Assembly: GCA_009702945.1 (NCBI GenBank)
Contig: WLGZ01000035.1
Coordinates: forward strand, 1 to 7,846
Source: Actinomycetota bacterium
Lineage (GTDB): Bacteria > Actinomycetota > Actinomycetes > S36-B12 > UBA5976
DNA length: 7,846 nt
Direction of reading: 5' to 3'
This document shows, piece by piece, positions 1 to 5,462 of this stretch. The stretch's first letter is position 1; each line of letters starts with the position of its first letter. The position numbers were made by a program, and so were the translations under genes. Below the pieces are notes generated by a model. It was not told the DNA's origin. It saw only the letters and a program-made list of their open reading frames with translations, and searched no databases.

Positions 1-183
1 ATCGATAGCCATGCGGCCCCAAGGCTGCTTCTTGATTTCAGCCGGAACATCGACAGCGCGCTCAGGCAGGTCGCGAACGTGACCAACAGATGCGGTTACT
101 TCGTAACCTGGGCCAAGGTATTTTTGAATGGTTTTGGCCTTGGCTGGAGATTCGACGATAACCAAACGGCGTGTTGTCGACAA
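1..183 (-). CDS. topA: DNA topoisomerase I, N-terminal fragment (cut by window edge)
   Basis: Type IA topoisomerase, which relaxes negative supercoils through a transient tyrosine-linked single-strand break. Only the first 61 codons lie in the window, reading leftwards off the edge. The visible part is the start of the Toprim domain: residues 7-24 carry the hallmark LVIVESPAKAKTI followed by KYLG, with the Toprim glutamate at residue 11, and residues 31-40 carry ASVGHVRDLP. The catalytic tyrosine and the zinc or basic C-terminal regions are outside the window. I chose the TTG at 183-181 because GAAGGG lies about 6 nt upstream of it and because it gives the usual short MSTTRR lead before the Toprim strand; a second TTG six codons further upstream is possible. 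The gene lies downstream of hppA on the same strand but behind a strong terminator, so it probably has its own promoter. topA close to hppA is a known actinobacterial neighbourhood. Family assignment is certain; the exact start is less so. Confidence 0.95.
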   Translation of the reverse strand, partial: MSTTRRLVIVESPAKAKTIQKYLGPGYEVTASVGHVRDLPERAVDVPAEIKKQPWGRMAID

Positions 184-209
184 AAGGATTCCCTTCGGCA
201 AATGCAAAA

Positions 210-227
210 GACTCTATATATAGAGTC
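210..227. promoter_or_regulatory. Perfect 18-bp palindrome upstream of topA
   Basis: GACTCTATATATAGAGTC is an exact inverted repeat, centred about 35 bp upstream of the proposed topA start and flanked by AAAA on both sides of the + strand. Read on the topA strand, a TTGACT element (229-224) runs into the palindrome, and 17 bp later comes a poor -10 match, TGCATT (206-201). The palindrome would then fill the spacer of a topA promoter. It could be an operator for a dimeric regulator or an easily melted A+T element sensitive to supercoiling. The symmetry is directly visible; the function is inferred. Confidence 0.45.
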
Positions 228-353
228 AAAAGCGCTATCTCCGAGAGTGTGCCTTATCGCCTAGGGGCATTGTCAAACTGGCGTGTCTGTTCCGCGAGTC
301 GCAACCCCCTGTGGATGAGTGTCTTTTCCCTTTAGTCGCAACGACATTTGGGC

Positions 354-390
354 AAAAAGAGAACCCCAACCATAGGGCTGGGGTTCTCTT
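354..390 (-). terminator. Intrinsic terminator of hppA
   Basis: On the minus strand, positions 390 to 357 form a 15-bp stem (AAGAGAACCCCAGCC against GGTTGGGGTTCTCTT) around a CTAT tetraloop. All pairs are Watson-Crick except one G-U. A T run follows at 358-354. The stem begins 13 nt after the hppA stop codon. On the plus strand the G-U pair becomes an A-C mismatch and the downstream T run is poorer, so the element is built to work in the hppA direction. It should insulate topA from hppA transcription. Confidence 0.9.
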
Positions 391-403
391 AGTGATTTTG
401 CTG

Positions 404-2704
404 TTAGCTGGCCATTGCCTCTTCGCCAACCGCAATTGGTCGACGCTTGGAAATGATCACTGAGACAACGATTACGGCAGTGGCGACAAATGCCAAACCG
501 ATGCGCATTGCATCCTTGTCTTCAAGTGTCATTGCTACAACAGCAGGTGCAATCAACAATGCGACAAGGTTCATAACCTTAAGCAATGGGTTGATCGCAG
601 GACCAGCTGTGTCCTTGAATGGATCGCCAACGGTGTCACCGATAACGGTTGCGGCGTGAGCTTCAGAGCCCTTACCGCCGAAGTGTCCGTCTTCGACGAA
701 CTTCTTCGCGTTATCCCAAGCTCCACCGGAGTTGGATAGGAACACTGCCATCAGAGTTCCAGTTGCGATTGTGCCGGCAAGGAATGAGCCAAGTGCGCCA
801 ATTCCTAATCCGAAACCAACTGCAATAGGAGTCAAGATTGCAAGTAGACCTGGTGTTGTTAGTTCGCGCAAGGAATCCTTGGTCACGATGTCAACAACGC
901 GGCTGTAGTCCGGAAGTTCAGTTCCAGCCATGATGCCTGGCTTCTCGCGGAACTGACGACGAACTTCGAAGATCACCGATCCAGCTGCGCGGGATACTGC
1001 GTTGATTGCAAGTCCACTGAACATGAAGACAACTGCAGAACCGATCAACAAACCAAATAGGTTGGCTGGGTTCGAGATATCTAACGTTCCGGTGTACTGC
1101 AAGTCACTTGTTGTGAAGCTCTTAGCAGCATTTGTAACTGTGTCGCGGAATGCACCGAACAACGCAGTTGCAGCAAAGACTGCAGTTGCAATTGCAATGC
1201 CCTTAGTGATGGCCTTAGTTGTGTTACCAACTGCGTCAAGGTTTGTTAGAACCTGTGCACCTTCACCATGAACGTCGCCGGACATTTCTGCAATACCTTG
1301 TGCGTTGTCAGAAACTGGACCGAAGGTATCCATCGAAACGATGACACCAACAGTTGTTAGCAAACCAGTACCGGCCAGTGCGATTGCGAACAAGCCAAGA
1401 ATTACTGATGCGCCACCAAGTAGGTACGCACCGTAAAGCGCAGCACCAATCAATAGTGCAGAGTAAACCGCAGATTCCAAACCAAGTGAGATACCAGCAA
1501 GAATTACTGTTGCTGGTCCAGTTAGGGATGACTTCGATACGTCATCAACTGGCTTACGGTTAGTTTCTGTGAAATACCCAGTTAATTGCTGGATTGCAGC
1601 GGCTAGAACGATACCGATAAGTACTGCGCCGATTGCCATGTGACGAGGATTAACAACTACGCCTTCAGCCAAACCAAAGGTTGGATCTGAAACAGCTTGA
1701 AGTTCACCAAGTGTTGCTGGCAAGAATTGGTATGCAGCCAAAGCTACAAGTACAGCGCTAATTGCTGCAGACAAGAAGAAGCCACGATTGATCGCGCTCA
1801 TTCCGGAACGATCGCCTGCGCGAGGAGTTACTGCGAAGATACCTACGACTGCGGTTACTACACCGATTGCAGGAACAACCAATGGGAAAACCAAACCGAT
1901 TTCACCAAAGGCTGCTTTACCAAGAATCAAAGCTGCAACAAGTGTTACTGCGTAAGACTCGAACAAGTCTGCTGCCATACCTGCACAGTCACCTACGTTG
2001 TCGCCAACGTTGTCTGCGATTGTTGCAGCGTTGCGTGGGTCATCTTCTGGAATACCCTGTTCAACTTTTCCAACCAGGTCAGCGCCGACGTCAGCAGCCT
2101 TGGTGAAGATACCGCCACCAACGCGCATGAACATTGCAAGAAGTGCAGCGCCAAAGCCGAAGCCTTCAAGAACCTTCGGTGCTTCACCCTTGTAAACCAA
2201 AACAACTACTGCAGCACCAAACAAACCAAGACCAACAGTGAACATGCCAGCCACACCACCGGTGCGGAAAGCGATCTTCATTGCTTCTTGTTCACCACTG
2301 GTGTTTGCGGCGTTAGCTACGCGAACGTTGCCGCGAACTGCAAGCCACATGCCCATGTAGCCAGTGATGCCGGAAAATACTGCGCCAACTAGGAAGAACA
2401 GCGAGCGACCGATGCGCTCATTCTGGGTTTCAGCTGGAAGTAGGAATAACAAGAAGAAAACCAAAACGGCAAAAATCGCAAGGGTACGGAACTGTCGGTT
2501 TAGATAAGCCGAAGCACCTTCCTGGATTGCCTTGGCAATATTCCTCATGTTGACGGTGCCTTCGTCGGCTGCCAAAACTTGGCGTACCAAAACTGCGGCT
2601 ACACCAAGTGCAGCTAACGCAATCAGGGCGACGATGACCACGGTTGTGTAGTTGGATCCAGTCAGGGCTACTTCCTGGCTGGCGACATGTGCAAATGCAG
2701 ACAT
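404..2704 (-). CDS. hppA: K+-independent membrane-bound H+-translocating pyrophosphatase
   Basis: Integral membrane pump that couples hydrolysis of cytoplasmic pyrophosphate to outward proton transport. It removes the PPi made in biosynthesis while adding to the proton gradient. At 766 residues with many hydrophobic segments, it has the normal size and build of the M-PPase family. The substrate and Mg-binding motifs are intact: DVGADLVGKVE at 205-215, the acidic NVGDNVGDCAGMAADLFESY at 232-251, MDTFGPVSDNAQGIAEM at 458-474, and GDTVGDPFKDTAGPAINPLL at 689-708. The sequence GNTTKAIT (493-500) has lysine at 497 and threonine at 500, the pair known to mark K+-independent pyrophosphatases; K+-dependent ones have alanine at the first position. 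Proton rather than sodium pumping follows from that subclass and is inference. The ATG at 2704 has an AAGGAG ribosome-binding site (2714-2709) 4 nt upstream, which fixes the start. The 132-bp gap to the upstream LCP gene is large enough for its own promoter. Confidence 0.98.
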   Translation of the reverse strand: MSAFAHVASQEVALTGSNYTTVVIVALIALAALGVAAVLVRQVLAADEGTVNMRNIAKAIQEGASAYLNRQFRTLAIFAVLVFFLLFLLPAETQNERIGRSLFFLVGAVFSGITGYMGMWLAVRGNVRVANAANTSGEQEAMKIAFRTGGVAGMFTVGLGLFGAAVVVLVYKGEAPKVLEGFGFGAALLAMFMRVGGGIFTKAADVGADLVGKVEQGIPEDDPRNAATIADNVGDNVGDCAGMAADLFESYAVTLVAALILGKAAFGEIGLVFPLVVPAIGVVTAVVGIFAVTPRAGDRSGMSAINRGFFLSAAISAVLVALAAYQFLPATLGELQAVSDPTFGLAEGVVVNPRHMAIGAVLIGIVLAAAIQQLTGYFTETNRKPVDDVSKSSLTGPATVILAGISLGLESAVYSALLIGAALYGAYLLGGASVILGLFAIALAGTGLLTTVGVIVSMDTFGPVSDNAQGIAEMSGDVHGEGAQVLTNLDAVGNTTKAITKGIAIATAVFAATALFGAFRDTVTNAAKSFTTSDLQYTGTLDISNPANLFGLLIGSAVVFMFSGLAINAVSRAAGSVIFEVRRQFREKPGIMAGTELPDYSRVVDIVTKDSLRELTTPGLLAILTPIAVGFGLGIGALGSFLAGTIATGTLMAVFLSNSGGAWDNAKKFVEDGHFGGKGSEAHAATVIGDTVGDPFKDTAGPAINPLLKVMNLVALLIAPAVVAMTLEDKDAMRIGLAFVATAVIVVSVIISKRRPIAVGEEAMAS

Positions 2705-2714
2705 GGTTCTCCTT

Positions 2715-2729
2715 GTTGGGGGTTCTCTT
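2715..2729 (-). promoter_or_regulatory. hppA leader segment complementary to the hppA terminator
   Basis: On the minus strand the leader reads AAGAGAACCCCCAAC and directly abuts the AAGGAG ribosome-binding site of hppA. It nearly repeats the 5' arm of the hppA terminator and is complementary over 14 pairs, with one bulged C, to the terminator's 3' arm (plus-strand 357-370). A possible -10 element TAAGAT lies at 2740-2735, which would give a leader of about 25 nt, but no good -35 is visible. The rest of the 2705-2836 gap holds only weak 5-bp hairpins, such as 2806-2824 and 2833-2850 just after the LCP gene; none has a proper T run. Confidence 0.3.
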
Positions 2730-2836
2730 GAAAAATCTTATGAGATCAAGGGGAAATGGCTGGTACTAGGTCGGCTAAATAGGGAAAAACTTATTGCCTC
2801 GTTAATGGGCTTAATTTGCGCCCAGTTTTAAGTGGG

Positions 2837-4102
2837 TTAATTGGCACCCAATGAAACAAAGAGTTCTCGGGCTGCCACATCGTCCCAGATCACCGAGGAT
2901 CCAGCCGCCGTATTGGCATCAGTCTCGGAGACTGGCACCGTAGTCAAAGTTCCATTTCCATTCGACAGTGCGCGCATAGCTCTGGCAAGACTGCTGATGT
3001 CCATGACGGAGTCGCCATCGCCAACATTTACTGATCCAGTTCCAGCATCGACCAGCTTCCACATGCTGATCGGATTCAGCAGAACTGCAGGGGTGGCAAC
3101 TTTCTTCATGACGGAACTTAGGAATTGTTGCTGACGTTCAATGCGTCCTAGATCACCCTTTGGATCGGCATAACGCATTCGAACATATGCCAACGCGTTC
3201 TTGCCATCGAGCTCTTGGCAGCCCGCCAACAAATTCAAGCCAGAATTTTCATCAGTGACATCTGCTGGAACACACATGTTCACACCACCAACTGCGTCAG
3301 TGATATCGCGAATACCTTTGAAGCCAACTTCCATGTAGTGATCTATATGCAAACCAGTATTGCGTTCCACAGTTTCAACTAAAAGCGGTGCGCCACCTTT
3401 GCCATACGCTGTGTTGATTTTGTTTTTGCGATCTTCAACCGAAGAACCATCAAGTGCAATGTGAGCTGGAATGGTTATGTATGAATCTCGTGGCAGGCTC
3501 ACAAGTGTTGGTTTGCCGCTGTCATCAATATGGATGACCATGATCGTGTCAGTACGTTGTGAACCTTCATCTTTACCAGTGTGCAATTCCTTACGTTCGG
3601 CTTTGGTTAATCCTTCGCGACTATCTGATCCAACAAGTAACCAGTTAGTTCCTGCAGTATCAGCAAGTGCAACATTTGAAGATGCTGGGATCTTGTCTAA
3701 TGAGGCAGCCGCATGGAAACCCAGAACTAAATAGAAACCAAGATATGCCAACACAATGTTTCTGATGTAGCGCACTGGTCGAGGAAAACGTGACTTACTT
3801 TTACCGAATGAAAACTTAGGCATGTTAAATGCTGGAAGTTTTGGCGAAGGTTTCACTTGTTGCTGAGCGGGTTTAGTTTCAACTGGAGTAGGTAAAGGTG
3901 CTGCAACAACTGGAGCAGCAAAAACTTCTGGCTGTGGCGTATCCGCAACGATCTTGGGTTGCGCTTGGGTTTGACCAAGGTCACCAGCTCGATAAGTGGT
4001 TACCGCAAATACTGGCGGGGCCGGCATTTCAATTACTGGCTTAGCTTCTGGGGTTCCGACGATTTTTCCATCGGAACCTCTGCGATAAACCGTTGATTCC
4101 AC
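2837..4102 (-). CDS. LytR-CpsA-Psr (LCP) family cell-envelope glycopolymer ligase
   Basis: LCP proteins transfer glycopolymers (teichoic acid, arabinogalactan or capsule type) from a lipid carrier to peptidoglycan on the outer face of the membrane. This 421-residue protein has a long, proline-rich cytoplasmic N-terminus (1-111) ending in a basic stretch, one membrane helix at about 112-133, then the LCP domain at about 150-340. Family motifs are intact: LLVGSDSRE (155-163), RTDTIMVIHI (183-192), VSLPRDSYITIP (201-212), KINTAYGKGG (228-237), and an Arg/Asp cluster at 306-328 (YVRMRYADPKGDLGR then IERQQQFL). The arginines and aspartates of these motifs bind the lipid pyrophosphate and metal in characterised members. 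Cys277 and Cys295 are placed like the disulfide pair common in actinobacterial LCP proteins. No LytR_C domain follows; the last ~80 residues are a short tail. The start is GTG at 4102. An in-frame TAA lies 21 nt upstream and no other start codon intervenes. AAGG touches the GTG directly, so initiation is unusual (see the hairpin at 4103-4128). Which polymer it attaches cannot be read from the sequence. Confidence 0.95.
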   Translation of the reverse strand: MESTVYRRGSDGKIVGTPEAKPVIEMPAPPVFAVTTYRAGDLGQTQAQPKIVADTPQPEVFAAPVVAAPLPTPVETKPAQQQVKPSPKLPAFNMPKFSFGKSKSRFPRPVRYIRNIVLAYLGFYLVLGFHAAASLDKIPASSNVALADTAGTNWLLVGSDSREGLTKAERKELHTGKDEGSQRTDTIMVIHIDDSGKPTLVSLPRDSYITIPAHIALDGSSVEDRKNKINTAYGKGGAPLLVETVERNTGLHIDHYMEVGFKGIRDITDAVGGVNMCVPADVTDENSGLNLLAGCQELDGKNALAYVRMRYADPKGDLGRIERQQQFLSSVMKKVATPAVLLNPISMWKLVDAGTGSVNVGDGDSVMDISSLARAMRALSNGNGTLTTVPVSETDANTAAGSSVIWDDVAARELFVSLGAN

Positions 4103-4128
4103 CTTGTAATTCTCACTTAATTAACAAG
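4103..4128 (-). promoter_or_regulatory. Hairpin abutting the GTG start of the LCP gene
   Basis: On the mRNA strand, CTTGTTAATT pairs with AATTACAAG (9 pairs, one bulged T) around the loop AAGTGAG, and the stem ends exactly at the GTG start. No free Shine-Dalgarno sequence is seen at normal spacing. The only purine-rich candidate, GTGAGA, lies mainly in the loop about 9 nt from the start, while AAGG at the foot of the stem is too close. The structure could display or tune the initiation site. The base pairing is seen; the role is inferred. Confidence 0.3.
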
Positions 4129-4185
4129 AAACGGTGATGTCTGGCGCGCCAAACTGTTGAGTTAATCGCAGATGCAAAATGGCAT

Positions 4186-4229
4186 AAAGAAAGTCCAGGC
4201 GTCACCGACGGGGGATGCAGTAACGCCTG
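4186..4229 (-). terminator. Possible weak terminator or attenuator hairpin in the LCP leader
   Basis: CAGGCGT (4196-4202) and ACGCCTG (4223-4229) form a perfect 7-bp G+C-rich stem around a 20-nt loop. On the minus strand it is followed by GACTTTCTTT (4195-4186), a pyrimidine run that resembles the tail of an intrinsic terminator. A competing 5-bp stem, GCAGT with ACTGC (4217-4235), shares bases with it. If minus-strand transcription starts near 4297, this hairpin would lie in the leader of the LCP gene. The large loop and interrupted T run keep confidence low. Confidence 0.25.
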
Positions 4230-4318
4230 AACTGCCTCAAAACTATGAAAAATTCGAATTTCTTGCGACCTAAAAGCCCTGTTTGAAGGAAATCTTGACT
4301 ATTCCTATACCTTTTCAT
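4202..4318 (-). CDS. Doubtful 38-residue arginine-rich small ORF
   Basis: An ATG at 4318-4316 is preceded at 7 nt by GGGAG (4330-4326), a good Shine-Dalgarno match. It opens a 38-codon frame ending at TGA (4204-4202). The product starts MKRYRNSQDF and ends RRYCIPRR; it is very basic, with arginine and lysine at both ends around a short hydrophobic stretch (about FEFFIVL). The stop falls inside the 7-bp hairpin at 4196-4229, an arrangement seen in leader-peptide attenuators. I recognise no family. It lies upstream of the LCP gene in the same direction. It conflicts with the possible minus-strand -10 element at 4309-4304, which would start transcripts after this ATG. It could simply be a chance frame. 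Confidence 0.15.
   Translation of the reverse strand: MKRYRNSQDFLQTGLLGRKKFEFFIVLRQFRRYCIPRR
4283..4311 (+). promoter_or_regulatory. Candidate promoter for the Ldh2-like gene
   Basis: TTGAAG (4283-4288), a 17-bp spacer and TATACC (4306-4311) each match four of six bases of the sigma-70/SigA-type consensus at ideal spacing. Transcription would begin near 4318, giving a leader of about 68 nt before the ATG at 4386. This is a pattern match only. Confidence 0.3.
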
Positions 4319-4332
4319 CTGAGTTCTCCCAA
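4304..4332 (-). promoter_or_regulatory. Candidate minus-strand promoter for the LCP gene
   Basis: On the minus strand, TTGGGA (4332-4327), a 17-bp spacer and TATAGG (4309-4304) form a two-part promoter match of the same quality as the plus-strand one, and the two share the central TATA. A transcript from about 4297 would carry a leader of roughly 195 nt to the LCP start, including the hairpins at 4186-4229 and 4103-4128. This is a pattern match only. Confidence 0.25.
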
Positions 4333-4385
4333 TTCGCTGGGCTGATAACCTGCGCAGAAATAGAAATCTAGAGTCGGGATTCAAA

Positions 4386-5414
4386 ATGACGAAACAAGTT
4401 GGCACGTTAGTTGATCATGCTGAATTGTTTCGATTCATTTCAGAAGTACTTCAAGCTGTAGGCACTCCCCTTGCTGGTGCCTCCGAGATGGCGAATCAAA
4501 TGGTGGCCTCTGATTTAGCTGGTCATGAATCACATGGAATCCGCCGACTACGCGAATACGCATATCGTGCGCGCGACGGATTTGTAAACCCAGCAGCGAT
4601 TCCTACGCTTGAGCAAGATAGCGGATCATTAGTCAGCGTTAATGGAAATACAAATTACGGCCACTTAGTTATGCCGTTTGCTACTGACTTGTTAATTGAA
4701 CGTGCTCGGCAGCACGGCATTGCCGCAGTGACTGTTAAGAATTGTGATCCAGCTGGAAGGTTTGCTGATTTTTGTGATCATGCAGCCAATGAAGGTATTG
4801 CAGTATTCATGTTTATGAATGTTGGTGGTGGTGCGATAGATGTTGCTCCTCCAGGCGGAGCCGAAGCAAGAATCGCTACCAATCCAATTGCAGCTGGAGT
4901 CCCTCGTGAAGGAGCGCCGAATCTAGTAATGGACATGGCTACATCCGCAGTTGCTAAAGGCCGACTTGCAGATGCCCAAGAGCGTGGAACTGAAATCGAA
5001 AGCGATTGGTTAAATCAAAGTGGCGTACTTGTCCCGCTGGGTGGCGTTAAGGGCTTTGCACTTTCGGTAATTGCTGAAGCGTTAGCGGGAACGCTAAGTT
5101 CCGCTGGAACCGTAGGACCTGAAGTGGCGGATGCGCGACAAGGTGTGCTGGCAATTGGAATTGATATTCAAAAGCTACGTCCCCTTGCTGAATTCAAGAG
5201 TGATGTTGCAAAGTTTGCTACTCACTTAAAACAAACTCCCCTTGAGCCAGGTGCACCAGAAATTCGAATGCCTGGTGAAAGCACTGCGATCAATACCAAG
5301 ATTCGCAAAGAGTCTGGAGTCACGATCCATCCAGTTATCTGGGAGCGGCTGGTTGAATTAGCGAACAATTTCTCAATCAAACTGCCAGAACCTAAGAGTG
5401 GATCCCAGCAGTAA
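4386..5414 (+). CDS. Ldh2/MalDH-family oxidoreductase-like protein with altered active site
   Basis: Belongs to the malate/L-lactate dehydrogenase family unrelated to classical LDH/MDH (AllD, YbiC/HcxB, ComC, DpkA). These are NAD(P)-dependent 2-hydroxy acid or related dehydrogenases with a distinct fold. At 342 residues it is near family size (about 340-360). Recognisable blocks are SDLAGHESHGIRRL (42-55, with the conserved SHG), APPGGAEARIATNPIAAGVP (154-173, the usual P-x-GG...TNP), MDMATSAVAKGRL (182-194), and PLGGVKGFALSVIAEALAG (217-235). Two parts are odd. The segment normally reading about NCxHxGRxGxY here reads NCDPAGRFADF (119-129), so the catalytic-type histidine is replaced by proline at 122. 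The stretch between MATS and PLGG is about 13 residues shorter than in typical members and lacks the usual GxPTTDP loop. The frame is otherwise intact, so this is not obvious decay. The ATG has GGGA 6 nt upstream. Substrate, and even dehydrogenase activity, are uncertain. It stands alone, divergent from the LCP gene and 48 bp before pheA. Confidence 0.88.
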   Translation: MTKQVGTLVDHAELFRFISEVLQAVGTPLAGASEMANQMVASDLAGHESHGIRRLREYAYRARDGFVNPAAIPTLEQDSGSLVSVNGNTNYGHLVMPFATDLLIERARQHGIAAVTVKNCDPAGRFADFCDHAANEGIAVFMFMNVGGGAIDVAPPGGAEARIATNPIAAGVPREGAPNLVMDMATSAVAKGRLADAQERGTEIESDWLNQSGVLVPLGGVKGFALSVIAEALAGTLSSAGTVGPEVADARQGVLAIGIDIQKLRPLAEFKSDVAKFATHLKQTPLEPGAPEIRMPGESTAINTKIRKESGVTIHPVIWERLVELANNFSIKLPEPKSGSQQ

Positions 5415-5442
5415 TTGTTGGATTTATCAAACTATCTATATT
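5415..5442 (+). promoter_or_regulatory. Candidate pheA promoter
   Basis: TTGTTG (5415-5420) begins immediately after the stop codon of the upstream gene. A 16-bp spacer follows, then TATATT (5437-5442), which matches five of six consensus -10 bases. Transcription would start near 5449, leaving a leader of only about 14 nt before the pheA ATG. This suggests that pheA need not depend on read-through from the Ldh2-like gene. Confidence 0.45.
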
Positions 5443-5462
5443 CAGCGTAATCTTGAGTTTCC

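Noticed and set aside
271..276. Perfect TTGACA on the minus strand upstream of topA
   Set aside because: At 16-18 bp spacing there is only G+C-rich sequence such as GGCACA, so no matching -10 element is found.
310..318. DnaA-box-like TGTGGATGA near hppA and topA
   Set aside because: It has one mismatch to the consensus and stands alone, with no box cluster, no A+T unwinding region and no dnaA/dnaN/gyrB context, so it does not indicate an origin.
1697..2392. Long cysteine-rich open frame (231 codons) on the plus strand inside hppA
   Set aside because: It is antisense to a strongly conserved, complete hppA; its strange composition (many Cys, Tyr, Asn) is what reverse-strand reading of Ala/Gly/Val codons gives, and there is no supporting ribosome-binding site or family.
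4142..4151. 10-bp palindrome TGGCGCGCCA in the LCP leader
   Set aside because: Short palindromes of this size are expected by chance and there is no second copy or flanking motif to suggest an operator.
4205..4360. Possible fluoride (crcB) riboswitch: GGGGATG, then ACGCC, AACTGCC and a later GGGCTGATAACC
   Set aside because: The short conserved blocks resemble the motif, but the last block is about 100 nt too far away, the expected stems do not form (GCAGT pairs with the adjacent ACTGC instead), and neither neighbour is a fluoride exporter.
4202..4405. Longer 67-codon version of the minus-strand frame that runs into the Ldh2-like gene
   Set aside because: Its first part is antisense to the start of a real gene; only the 38-codon version with its own GGGAG site deserved a low-confidence entry.
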